From Planctomycetaceae bacterium (GTDB lineage Bacteria; Planctomycetota; Planctomycetia; Pirellulales; Pirellulaceae), in assembly GCA_018660825.1 (NCBI GenBank), contig JABJJO010000084.1:62001-126000 (forward strand): a stretch of 64,000 nucleotides of DNA, in the 5' to 3' direction. A program made the position numbers and the translations under genes. Every line of letters begins with the position of its first letter. Positions within the stretch are counted from its first letter, which is position 1. Below, piece after piece: positions 47,579 through 55,414 of this stretch. The notes beneath the pieces are model-generated. The model had not been told where the DNA came from. It did not search any database and saw only the letters and a list, made by a program, of their open reading frames with translations.

Positions 47579-48913
47579 ATGTCTCACTCGTCGCCCACCA
47601 ATTCGCCAACGAAAAACAGTCTGCTCATTCGCGGCGGCCGGATAATAGACCCGAGCCAAGATTATGATGGCGTTGCCGACATGCTTGTCACCGATGGTGT
47701 CATCGTAGAAATCGGCGAGAATCTCTCCGGCAACAGCACCGTTATCGATGCCACAAATAAGATCGTAGCTCCCGGACTGGTCGATATTCATGTGCAACTA
47801 CGCGAACCCGGATTCGAAGAAGACGAATGTATTGCGACCGGAACCGCGGCGGCAATCGCCGGCGGTTTCACTTCGATCGCCTGTCTCCCCAACACTTCCC
47901 CCGCCATCGATACACAAGCTCAAATTCAATTCATTCAGCAAAAGGCGCTGCTAGCTGACAATTGCAATGTGTACGTCATTGCTAGTGTCAGCAAAAATCG
48001 CCAAGGCGAAGAATTAGCGGAGATGGGGATGCTGGCTGAAACTGGCGCGGTGGGGTTCTCTGACGCTCCAGCACCACTGGGCAACACCGACCTGTTTCGG
48101 CGGGCTCTTGAATACAGCAAAATGTTTAACAAACCAATCATTGACCATCCAGAACTTCCCGAGTTGTCTCAATCTGGAATCATGCATGCCGGTGCGACTT
48201 CAATGGTGCTAGGACTCTCAGGAATGCATCCAGACTCCGAAGAACTCGCCACCGGACGTGATCTGCGACTATGTGAAACAACCGGCGGGCGACTACATTT
48301 AATGGATATTTCTACTCAAGGCAGTGTCGAATTGATTCGACGAGCCAAGGGCAGGGGAGTCGGCGTTACGGCTGAAGTTTGTATCGCAAATCTGTTCCTC
48401 ACCGATGAATTGTTGAGAAGTTTTGATTCAAATTACAAGGTCAATCCGCCGCTTCGCAGCCAACAACATATCGCTGCCTGTATTGCTGGACTAGCTGATG
48501 GGACACTCGATGTCATTACAAGCGGACATGCGCCGCGAGCGATTGAAAAAAAGATGACAGAACTCGACCGCGCACCATTTGGCATGAGCCAAATTGAATT
48601 AACGCTGGGATTAGCAATTACACATTTAGTAAAGCCAGGGCATCTCGATATTTCGACTCTGATTGCCAAGTTGTCGACGAACCCAGCAATCGCGCTTGGT
48701 CTTAACGAACCCAGCTATCACCAAAAAGGTACACTCGCTATCGGAGCATCGGCAGACATTACCATCATCGATCCCAATGCCGCCTGGACCGTACAGCCTG
48801 AGTCCATGGTTTCGCGTAGTCATAACACTCCCTTAGCTGGCGCTGAGTTAATCGGTCGTGCCGACACCGTAATTATTGGCGGCTGCGTCAAAACTATATG
48901 CACCGGAACATAA
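47579..48913 (+). CDS. pyrC: Non-catalytic dihydroorotase homologue (PyrC')
   Basis: A 444-residue protein of dihydroorotase type I fold, with IVAPGLVDIHVQLREPG at the N-terminus and a normal GFSDAPAPLGNTDLFRRALEYS region. The metal site is broken: HxH reads H71-V-Q73; the later metal His (HxxHvST) reads HLMDIST with Asp243; EvtPHHL reads EVCIANL; and TDHAPH reads SGHAPR with Gly316 for the catalytic Asp. Asp162 and His190 are kept. It therefore should not make dihydroorotate, and a separate active PyrC must lie elsewhere. It follows pyrB by two bases and probably serves as a structural partner of PyrB, as in Pseudomonas. The NYN gene follows by 28 bases. Confidence 0.85.
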   Translation: MSHSSPTNSPTKNSLLIRGGRIIDPSQDYDGVADMLVTDGVIVEIGENLSGNSTVIDATNKIVAPGLVDIHVQLREPGFEEDECIATGTAAAIAGGFTSIACLPNTSPAIDTQAQIQFIQQKALLADNCNVYVIASVSKNRQGEELAEMGMLAETGAVGFSDAPAPLGNTDLFRRALEYSKMFNKPIIDHPELPELSQSGIMHAGATSMVLGLSGMHPDSEELATGRDLRLCETTGGRLHLMDISTQGSVELIRRAKGRGVGVTAEVCIANLFLTDELLRSFDSNYKVNPPLRSQQHIAACIAGLADGTLDVITSGHAPRAIEKKMTELDRAPFGMSQIELTLGLAITHLVKPGHLDISTLIAKLSTNPAIALGLNEPSYHQKGTLAIGASADITIIDPNAAWTVQPESMVSRSHNTPLAGAELIGRADTVIIGGCVKTICTGT

Positions 48914-48941
48914 ACTTAAGTCGTTCATTGGATCAACGAAG

Positions 48942-49574
48942 ATGAATCGCTCGAATCCACCAGCACACAATGCCCCGCTTTTTTTGATCGACGGGTACAA
49001 TCTGTGGTGGAACACCGGTGAGTTTGGTCCAGACAACGACGACGGAACTCTACAGGGAGCACGTGACTCACTGACGAACTGGTTGATTACGACACTTCCA
49101 ACGAACCTTCGAAAAAAAACAGTGATCGTGTTCGACGCAAAAAACCCACCACCAAACCGAAGGTTTCTCTTTGATCGCAGTAGCATTACCATTCATTTTG
49201 CCGTCGGCTATCCGGACGCGGACACTTTGATGGAAGAGTATATTCGTATACACCATGCCCCCCGAAATCTAACCGTAGTTACCAGCGATCATCGGATTCA
49301 ACGTGCAGCCAAACGCAAACGCGCCACTGCCATGGACGCTGACCGTTGGGCACGACAAATCCAACATCAATTCCAAAACGCCGACGACAACCAGACTAAT
49401 AACGCCAAATCTAATCCCGCACTATCCGATCATGAAGTAATCGGCTGGATGAAAGGATTTGGTATCGACTCACAGCAAGAAGCATCACAACTAGAGCAGG
49501 AAATCGAGCAGCAACTGAAGCTAGAACGACAGCAATGCGGTCAACCAACAGGGAAGCCCCGGCGACCGCAATGA
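48942..49574 (+). CDS. NYN-domain (YacP/Rae1-like) putative endoribonuclease
   Basis: A 210-residue protein with a PIN-like NYN domain at about residues 10-150: LFLIDGYNLWW, TVIVFDAKNPPP, AVGYPDADTLMEEYIR and TVVTSDHRIQRAAKRK. These hold the acidic metal-binding residues of the family, as in YacP/Rae1, which cleaves mRNA on the ribosome. The C-terminal part is Gln- and Asn-rich and helical. An ATG at 48876 would overlap pyrC', so the ATG at 48942, 28 bases after its stop, is preferred. Role in the pyrimidine operon is unknown; it may simply share the transcript. Confidence 0.78.
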   Translation: MNRSNPPAHNAPLFLIDGYNLWWNTGEFGPDNDDGTLQGARDSLTNWLITTLPTNLRKKTVIVFDAKNPPPNRRFLFDRSSITIHFAVGYPDADTLMEEYIRIHHAPRNLTVVTSDHRIQRAAKRKRATAMDADRWARQIQHQFQNADDNQTNNAKSNPALSDHEVIGWMKGFGIDSQQEASQLEQEIEQQLKLERQQCGQPTGKPRRPQ

Positions 49575-49631
49575 GTCCCATTTTTCATCTGATTGGTCCT
49601 TATTTGCTCGTTACTTTTCACCTAAACTCTA

Positions 49632-49670
49632 CGGTTACTTAATTAGTGATTTAACTAAATCAAGTAACCG
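49632..49670. other. Long hairpin between the NYN gene and mqnE
   Basis: CGGTTACTT (49632-49640) pairs perfectly with AAGTAACCG (49662-49670), with an inner stem TTAGT (49643-49647) / ACTAA (49654-49658) around a 6-base loop. No T run follows, so it is not a standard terminator. It could stabilise or process the mRNA, or be a leader element of mqnE. Confidence 0.45.
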
Positions 49671-49729
49671 GCACAAAACCAACAACCTCAGGCTCGATCT
49701 TCACAACCCTCCCTTCGGACACCCTATCG

Positions 49730-50872
49730 ATGACGGCAAAATCAGTTCTTGATGACATCCGCAAAAAAATTGACGACCAACAGCGACTTTCATTTGACGA
49801 TGGAATGTTTCTTTATCGCAACGACACACCGTTGCAAGCTGTCGGTGAATTAGCCAATATTGTCCGTGAACGCATCAGTGGAAACGTTGCTTACTACAAT
49901 ATCAACACACATCTGAACCCGACCAACATCTGCGTTTACCGGTGTAATTTCTGCGCGTTTAGAGCAGATTTGCGAGAAGAACGTGGCTATGCGATGAGTG
50001 ACGACGAAATCCTACAGCGGGGGCAAGAGGCGACTGACAATGGGTGCACCGAAGTCCACATTGTCGGTGGATTGCACCACCAAAAAGATTACGAATGGTA
50101 TTTAAACATAGTGCGCCTGTTAAACGATACCTACCCACAACTTCACCTGAAAGCGTGGACGTCCGTTGAGATAAATTGGTTTGAGTTTTTAACCAAAAAG
50201 AACATCCGCCAGATTCTCGAAGACATGCTCGAAGTTGGGCTTGGAAGCATGCCCGGCGGTGGAGCGGAAATATTCCACCCTGAGATTCGTGATCAGATTT
50301 GTGAGCACAAAGCCGATACCGGAAAGTGGTTTGAAACGCACCGCACAGCTCACCAACTAGGAATCAACACGAATGCCACGATGCTCTACGGACATATTGA
50401 AAATGAGTTCCACCGCATCGACCATCTAATACGCTTGCGCGAACAACAAGATGAAACAGGTGGTTTTCAAACTTTCATACCCCTTGCATTTCACCCAGAA
50501 AATACCGGACTAGCCCACTTGAAGAAACCGTCTGCGCTTTTAGATTTGCGAACGATCGCCGTGTCGCGATTGATGCTCGACAACTTCCCGCATATCAAAG
50601 CGTACTGGATCATGCTCGGCATCGGCACCGCACAAACAGCATTGTCCTATGGTGCCGACGATCTCGATGGCACGGTCCGCCACGAACTCATCTATCATGA
50701 CGCTGGGGCCACAACGCCAGAGGAAGTATCCGTCGCCAAGTTGGAAGAGTTAATCCGCGAAGCTGGCCGCGAACCAATTGAACGCGACACCCTCTACAAC
50801 CAAATTATCCGTGATCCACACGACCCATCGAAATGGGCAACCGGCGAGAAACTAGCCAGCACGCTACCGTAA
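49730..50872 (+). CDS. mqnE: Aminodeoxyfutalosine synthase
   Basis: A 380-residue radical SAM enzyme of the futalosine menaquinone pathway, which adds a fragment of SAM to a chorismate-derived enolpyruvyl compound. The cluster-binding motif CxxxCxxC is CVYRCNFC (Cys68, 72, 75), followed by AFRAD and HIVGGLH, characteristic of MqnE rather than MqnC. Full length. It converges with the HEAT lipoprotein gene 20 bases downstream, beyond which the late menaquinone genes lie on the other strand. The upstream region holds a long hairpin. Confidence 0.93.
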   Translation: MTAKSVLDDIRKKIDDQQRLSFDDGMFLYRNDTPLQAVGELANIVRERISGNVAYYNINTHLNPTNICVYRCNFCAFRADLREERGYAMSDDEILQRGQEATDNGCTEVHIVGGLHHQKDYEWYLNIVRLLNDTYPQLHLKAWTSVEINWFEFLTKKNIRQILEDMLEVGLGSMPGGGAEIFHPEIRDQICEHKADTGKWFETHRTAHQLGINTNATMLYGHIENEFHRIDHLIRLREQQDETGGFQTFIPLAFHPENTGLAHLKKPSALLDLRTIAVSRLMLDNFPHIKAYWIMLGIGTAQTALSYGADDLDGTVRHELIYHDAGATTPEEVSVAKLEELIREAGREPIERDTLYNQIIRDPHDPSKWATGEKLASTLP

Positions 50873-50892
50873 GAGCACACCCAATACTCTTT

Positions 50893-52005
50893 TCACTGCT
50901 GTAAAATCCGGCTCAAGGCTTCTCGAGCGATTGCGTTAGTGTCCTCGTCATCTGCGGTGATCATCGTGGAAATCTTTTCTAAGTACGCCCGCGACGATGG
51001 GCCAATGACGCCAAGTGTGTAGATTGCGATTTGTCGAGTCGCCAAGTTTTCACTACCTAACGCAGCACCCAATACAAGAATCGACGGACGGCCGATCCTA
51101 GCCAGAGCCTCCGCTGCGGCGTCACGTAAATCATCATGTTGAGATTCTAAATGGACAGCTAACATCGCAACAGCTGATTCACTCTGGCTACCATACTTAC
51201 CCACCAACACTGCCGCCGTGCGACACACATCGTCGTTCTTTGACGTCTCTAGCACTTTAACCAACAACGGGACGGCAGGCTCGCGGGGTGCCAAGCGAGC
51301 ATAAGTGTGCAAGGCGGAACGCTGTACTTCGCTTATTTGATTATTATCCGCAGCTAACTGGCCGACTTGCGATTCAATCGTCGGTCGATCACCTGGAAAT
51401 ACTGACAACAATCGAATAATATTCACTCGGTTGCTAGTTGTCTCCGCTGCATCGACCATTATCGCTAGCAATACAGCTTGTTGCGCCGCTTGCTGTTCCG
51501 GAAACAATTGTCGAATCAACTGAATCGAAATTGACCGAACTTTACTATCCTCGTCTTGCAAACCTAAACCAACCGCCAGCGAGACTTGCTCTGGAAACTG
51601 CTGTGCTTGTCCGGTAAGAAACAACATCAATCCTTGCCGCTGTTTAAGCGTACCAGCTTTCAACCAACCCGAGACACTTGCCAAGACGGTCTCCCTGCGC
51701 TCGCGCAACGCATCACTAGCAACCACTCGCTCGTCATTGCTACCCGCACCAAGATTTCCTAACAGTTTGCCAATCTCGGAGTCCAGTAAAATAGATCCTT
51801 CCGCATTGGCATCGCCCGTCGTCGCTGTAGTGGCATTCAAGGGATCGGATGAACCACTGTTGCTATTATTCTGTGGGCTGGCTGAGTTGTTACTCTCAGC
51901 ATCACCTGTGCCATCCGTCGTTGTATCGCTGCCAACGCAACCCGTCATCAACAGCATCGCCGCAATCAATCCAAGGCACGCTGCGGTGTTCAGAATTCTA
52001 GACAC
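50893..52005 (-). CDS. HEAT-repeat lipoprotein
   Basis: A 370-residue protein with a lipoprotein signal (lipobox LLMTGC), a Ser/Asn/Thr/Gly-rich linker of about 50 residues, then helical HEAT-like repeats, for example DDLRDAAAEALARIG and ATRQIAIYTLGVIG. Likely an extracytoplasmic scaffold; function unknown. An ATG at 52020 is possible, but the GTG at 52005 is preferred: the GGAGG between them lies eight bases before the GTG, whereas nothing precedes the ATG. The signal then starts MSRILNTAA. It is on the minus strand, downstream of the UbiA-type gene with a gap of about 95 bases. Confidence 0.72.
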   Translation of the reverse strand: MSRILNTAACLGLIAAMLLMTGCVGSDTTTDGTGDAESNNSASPQNNSNSGSSDPLNATTATTGDANAEGSILLDSEIGKLLGNLGAGSNDERVVASDALRERRETVLASVSGWLKAGTLKQRQGLMLFLTGQAQQFPEQVSLAVGLGLQDEDSKVRSISIQLIRQLFPEQQAAQQAVLLAIMVDAAETTSNRVNIIRLLSVFPGDRPTIESQVGQLAADNNQISEVQRSALHTYARLAPREPAVPLLVKVLETSKNDDVCRTAAVLVGKYGSQSESAVAMLAVHLESQHDDLRDAAAEALARIGRPSILVLGAALGSENLATRQIAIYTLGVIGPSSRAYLEKISTMITADDEDTNAIAREALSRILQQ

Positions 52006-52101
52006 GAACAACACCTCCATGTGTAATAGCCAACTCTGTTTATGTATCAAGGACCTAATGTTTCCGTACATAGATTTACCACACGATACTGTCAGGAGGG
52101 A

Positions 52102-53013
52102 TTATAACAGCAAGTCTAGCGATACAATCAAGAACAACCCGATACTAATTAATGCGTTTACCTGAAAAAAAGCGATATTAACTCGCGCTAAGTCATCCGG
52201 TTTCACCAAACAATGCTCAATCGTCAATAAAACAGCTACTGCAGCGACAGCGACATAATAGATCCAACCTAGAGCATCCAACTCGCTAACAAATGCTAAT
52301 CCCACCATCGCCACAATCATCAGCAGGTGAGAAACCGCAGCGATTCGTAATGCACCGCGAACACCAAACCGCGCTGGGATACTCTTTAGCTTGGCTTGCT
52401 TGTCAAATTCCGTATCCTGGCACGCATAAATTATGTCAAACCCGCCAACCCAAAACATCACAATCAATCCCACCACAACAGCCGGAACAATATCCAGTAT
52501 ATCTTCCTGCAGAATTTCCCCTCGCAGTGCTACCCATGTACAAACCGGCGCCAATAATAAACTTACACCTAAATAAAAATGAGCGAGTGACGTAAATCGT
52601 TTGCTGTAACTGTATAGTCCCAATAACCCTAAGACTGGCAAGGACAATATAATCGGCAGTCGATTTGGCAAAAACAACAGTGTCGCAGCCACAAACATTG
52701 CACTGTTCAACACAGTGAACCAAACCACGCTCGACAGCGACAACTCCCCAGCGGGTATATGACGAGCGGCCGTTCTTGGATTTTCCGCATCAATTCGTCG
52801 GTCGGCGATTCGGTTGAATGCCATCGCGGCGCTGCGGGCAAAAATCATGCACAACACAATTCCCAATAAATCTAGCACGACAAACGGTGGTGGTGGCCCC
52901 AGAGAACTAGGTACCGTCCAGCACATGACGGCTGACAACAGTGCAAAGGGCAAGGCAAACACTGTGTGGCTGAAGCGAATCATCTCCAGCAATGTTTTTA
53001 ATCGCAACCACAT
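52102..53013 (-). CDS. ubiA: UbiA-family prenyltransferase for menaquinone synthesis (MqnP-like)
   Basis: A 303-residue membrane protein with eight or nine helices. It has the two Asp-rich motifs of UbiA prenyltransferases, NRIADRRIDAENPRTAARHI and GGFDIIYACQDTEFD, which bind Mg-prenyl diphosphate. In futalosine organisms this family adds the isoprenoid tail to 1,4-dihydroxy-6-naphthoate. The ATG at 53013 starts seven bases after the ubiX stop and gives the normal N-terminus. A GTG at 53052 would overlap ubiX. Gene order menG-ubiX-ubiA supports the menaquinone assignment; a 4-hydroxybenzoate substrate is the alternative. Confidence 0.9.
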   Translation of the reverse strand: MWLRLKTLLEMIRFSHTVFALPFALLSAVMCWTVPSSLGPPPPFVVLDLLGIVLCMIFARSAAMAFNRIADRRIDAENPRTAARHIPAGELSLSSVVWFTVLNSAMFVAATLLFLPNRLPIILSLPVLGLLGLYSYSKRFTSLAHFYLGVSLLLAPVCTWVALRGEILQEDILDIVPAVVVGLIVMFWVGGFDIIYACQDTEFDKQAKLKSIPARFGVRGALRIAAVSHLLMIVAMVGLAFVSELDALGWIYYVAVAAVAVLLTIEHCLVKPDDLARVNIAFFQVNALISIGLFLIVSLDLLL

Positions 53014-53020
53014 CAGATTT

Positions 53021-53695
53021 TCAACTTTCCTGTGATTCCAGCGTGTCGTCACAATCGACTTCTTGATCGCCCCAACGCTCCATCAAATCATTATCACAGC
53101 CAAGCTGATCTAAGATCCGCGCGACCATAAAGTCAACCAAGTCGCTTAACTCGGTAACACCTTGATACCACCCAGGACTTGCTGGCATTATAATTGCCCC
53201 CGCCTGTGTAACGCGGCGCATGTTTTCAATATGGATTAATGACAACGGTGTTTCTCGAGTGATTAACAACAACCGCCGACGTTCTTTGAGATGAACGTCG
53301 GCTGCACGTTGAATAAGATTACGGCTCGTACCGTTGGCAATGTTTCCCAACGTCGCGCCACTACAAGGACTAATGACCATCGCCTTGGTACGATGAGAAC
53401 CACTCGCCATCGGACTCAGCAGATCGCGATAGTGGTAATACCGTATGTTTTCCAACGATGGCAATTCGATCGGAATAAGCGCTGGGCACTCAACCTGCAG
53501 CAAAGCTGGCAGATCCAACTTCTCCAAATGAACCTCTATCTCTAATTCCTGTTTGATGACTTGTCGACCAGCGTCACTAATCGTCAACTCGACGTCAATA
53601 CCCGCGAGTGCCAATTGTTGCAACAATCGCACTGAATACACAACACCACTCGCACCGGAAATAGCAACGACGACTGGATGTGATACAGATGCCAT
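53021..53695 (-). CDS. ubiX: Flavin prenyltransferase UbiX
   Basis: A 224-residue flavoprotein that makes prenylated FMN, the cofactor of UbiD-type decarboxylases. Seen: VVAISGASGVVYSVRLLQQL (flavin-binding loop), MASGSHRTKAMVISPCSGATLGNIANG and ETPLSLIHIENMRRVTQAGAIIMP. Slightly longer than usual by an acidic C-terminal tail. It lies five bases after menG/ubiE and seven before the UbiA-type gene, so the three are one operon. Decarboxylation in the futalosine pathway is assumed to need it; no ubiD-like gene is in the window. Confidence 0.94.
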   Translation of the reverse strand: MASVSHPVVVAISGASGVVYSVRLLQQLALAGIDVELTISDAGRQVIKQELEIEVHLEKLDLPALLQVECPALIPIELPSLENIRYYHYRDLLSPMASGSHRTKAMVISPCSGATLGNIANGTSRNLIQRAADVHLKERRRLLLITRETPLSLIHIENMRRVTQAGAIIMPASPGWYQGVTELSDLVDFMVARILDQLGCDNDLMERWGDQEVDCDDTLESQES

Positions 53696-53700
53696 ATGTC

Positions 53701-54471
53701 TTATTCATTTAACAGAGAGGATGATTCGGATTCAGGTTTACTCGCAACATAGAGCGTAGCAATTCCACCGGTTAATGAATAGTAACAAACTTCGACGAGA
53801 CCATTGGCTTGCATGCGATCCGCAAGTTCTTGGCCACAGGGGAATTTACCGACACTGTCCGGCAGATAGTTATACGCCTGCTCATCGTTTCCAGCCAATA
53901 TCTGACCAATGCGCGGTAAAATGTGTTTCATGTAAAATCCATAAAACCCTTTAAACGGCTGCCACGTTGGCTGGGAAAACTCAAGCACTGCAACTCGCCC
54001 CCCAGGTTGGCAGACTCGCATCATCTCCTGCAACCCTTTGTCTGTATCTGCGATATTACGCAAGCCAAAGGCAACTGACACAATTTGAAAAGTGTCGTCA
54101 TCAAAGGGCAAATGCTGGGCATCGGCTTCTACAAATCTAATGCGTTCATAGGATTCACGTCGACTCTTCTTCTGTTCGCCAATTTGCAGCATTTCCCGAG
54201 TGAAATCCGCGGCGACAATTTCTGTAGCAGCGTCCGATTTGCGGCAATAGGCGAACGCTAGATCTCCGGTACCCGAGCAGATGTCGAGAATGGGCGCGGT
54301 GCCTTGAGGTGCTACTTTACGTACGGTGCGCCACCGCCAATAATGATCAACGTTCAGCGACAACAAGTGATTCATGCGGTCATATCGCGCAGCGATCTGC
54401 CCAAACATACGTTGTACGCGTTGATTGGATTTATCAAGTTCGACTTGCTCAGTTTCGTCTCGTACGGTCAT
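53701..54471 (-). CDS. menG: Demethylmenaquinone methyltransferase (MenG/UbiE)
   Basis: A 256-residue SAM-dependent methyltransferase for the last step of menaquinone synthesis. It shows AARYDRMNHLLSLNVDHYWRW near the N-terminus, the SAM-binding ILDICSGTGDLAF, and the family signature FGLRNIADTDKGLQEMMRVCQPGGR with VLEFSQP. Full length. It is the first gene of the menG-ubiX-ubiA operon, divergent from comB across 164 bases. Confidence 0.95.
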   Translation of the reverse strand: MTVRDETEQVELDKSNQRVQRMFGQIAARYDRMNHLLSLNVDHYWRWRTVRKVAPQGTAPILDICSGTGDLAFAYCRKSDAATEIVAADFTREMLQIGEQKKSRRESYERIRFVEADAQHLPFDDDTFQIVSVAFGLRNIADTDKGLQEMMRVCQPGGRVAVLEFSQPTWQPFKGFYGFYMKHILPRIGQILAGNDEQAYNYLPDSVGKFPCGQELADRMQANGLVEVCYYSLTGGIATLYVASKPESESSSLLNE

Positions 54472-54635
54472 AAACTAATAGCGGCTAGCGGTGTTTTTAC
54501 GTGGTACGTTTTTGTACCCGCAGTTATGCTGTTTATCGTAACCCTTTAATGGATAATTGGGTATGATATTCAACATCTTAGAAACCCAATCACTTCAATA
54601 CGCCTGTACTAAATCCCAGAATAAAAATAAGTCTC

Positions 54636-55367
54636 ATGCAAACGAATGTATTCTTACTACCAGAGTTGATCAACTCCGCGTCCATCGGCGGATCCTGTTG
54701 CGTCATTATTGACGTATTGCGGGCGACAACAACTATCGTCACCGCATTGGCTAATGGGGCGCGGTCGATCATTCCTTGTCTCAGCATCGAGCAAGCCACC
54801 GAAATCGCCACTCAACAACAAGTTCTTCTGGGCGGTGAACGTAATTGTGTCAAACCGGAAACGTTTGACTTGGGCAACTCGCCTACAGAATATTCAAGCG
54901 ATGTTGTTAAAGACACAGACATTGCGTTCACGACCACCAATGGTACGAAAGCGATGCTCGCCTGCGCGATGGCCGACAAGCTTTTGCTTGCTGCGTTCTC
55001 GAACCTATCAGCCATCACATCCATTACTGCACAAGAATCAACTCTCAATATCATCTGCTCCGGTACCAACGGTGAAATCACTCTCGAAGACGTTCTACTT
55101 GCCGGTGCCATTGTGCATTCCCGAACCGAACAACCACTTGCGGGCGTTAACGACCAAGCAACACTAGCTCTCAACGCTTGGAAAGAAATTATCGCTAGTG
55201 ATATACCAGCGACATTTTTATTAGATAAGATGAAGGAGAGTCGTGGAGGACGTAATTTGATGCAAGTGGACAAGGTCGCCGACATTCAATTCGCAGCCAA
55301 CATCGACACAACATCCATGATCCCTACACTAAACCCAACATCACTTATCATTACTGCCTTAAGCTAA
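54636..55367 (+). CDS. comB: 2-phosphosulfolactate phosphatase family protein
   Basis: A 243-residue protein of the ComB family: CCVIIDVLRATTTIVTALANGA, LLGGERNCVKPETFDLGNSP, TNGTKAMLAC and ICSGTNGEITLEDVLLAGAI. ComB removes phosphate from phosphosulfolactate, with Mg, in coenzyme M or sulfolactate biosynthesis. Bacterial members are common in genomes without CoM, so the true substrate here is uncertain. It lies 47 bases before the symporter gene and may be cotranscribed. Start at the ATG at 54636. Confidence 0.9.
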   Translation: MQTNVFLLPELINSASIGGSCCVIIDVLRATTTIVTALANGARSIIPCLSIEQATEIATQQQVLLGGERNCVKPETFDLGNSPTEYSSDVVKDTDIAFTTTNGTKAMLACAMADKLLLAAFSNLSAITSITAQESTLNIICSGTNGEITLEDVLLAGAIVHSRTEQPLAGVNDQATLALNAWKEIIASDIPATFLLDKMKESRGGRNLMQVDKVADIQFAANIDTTSMIPTLNPTSLIITALS

Positions 55368-55414
55368 ACTCTACGCCACGATAAAAACAATCGACTACAC
55401 TCCGGAAAACACTT

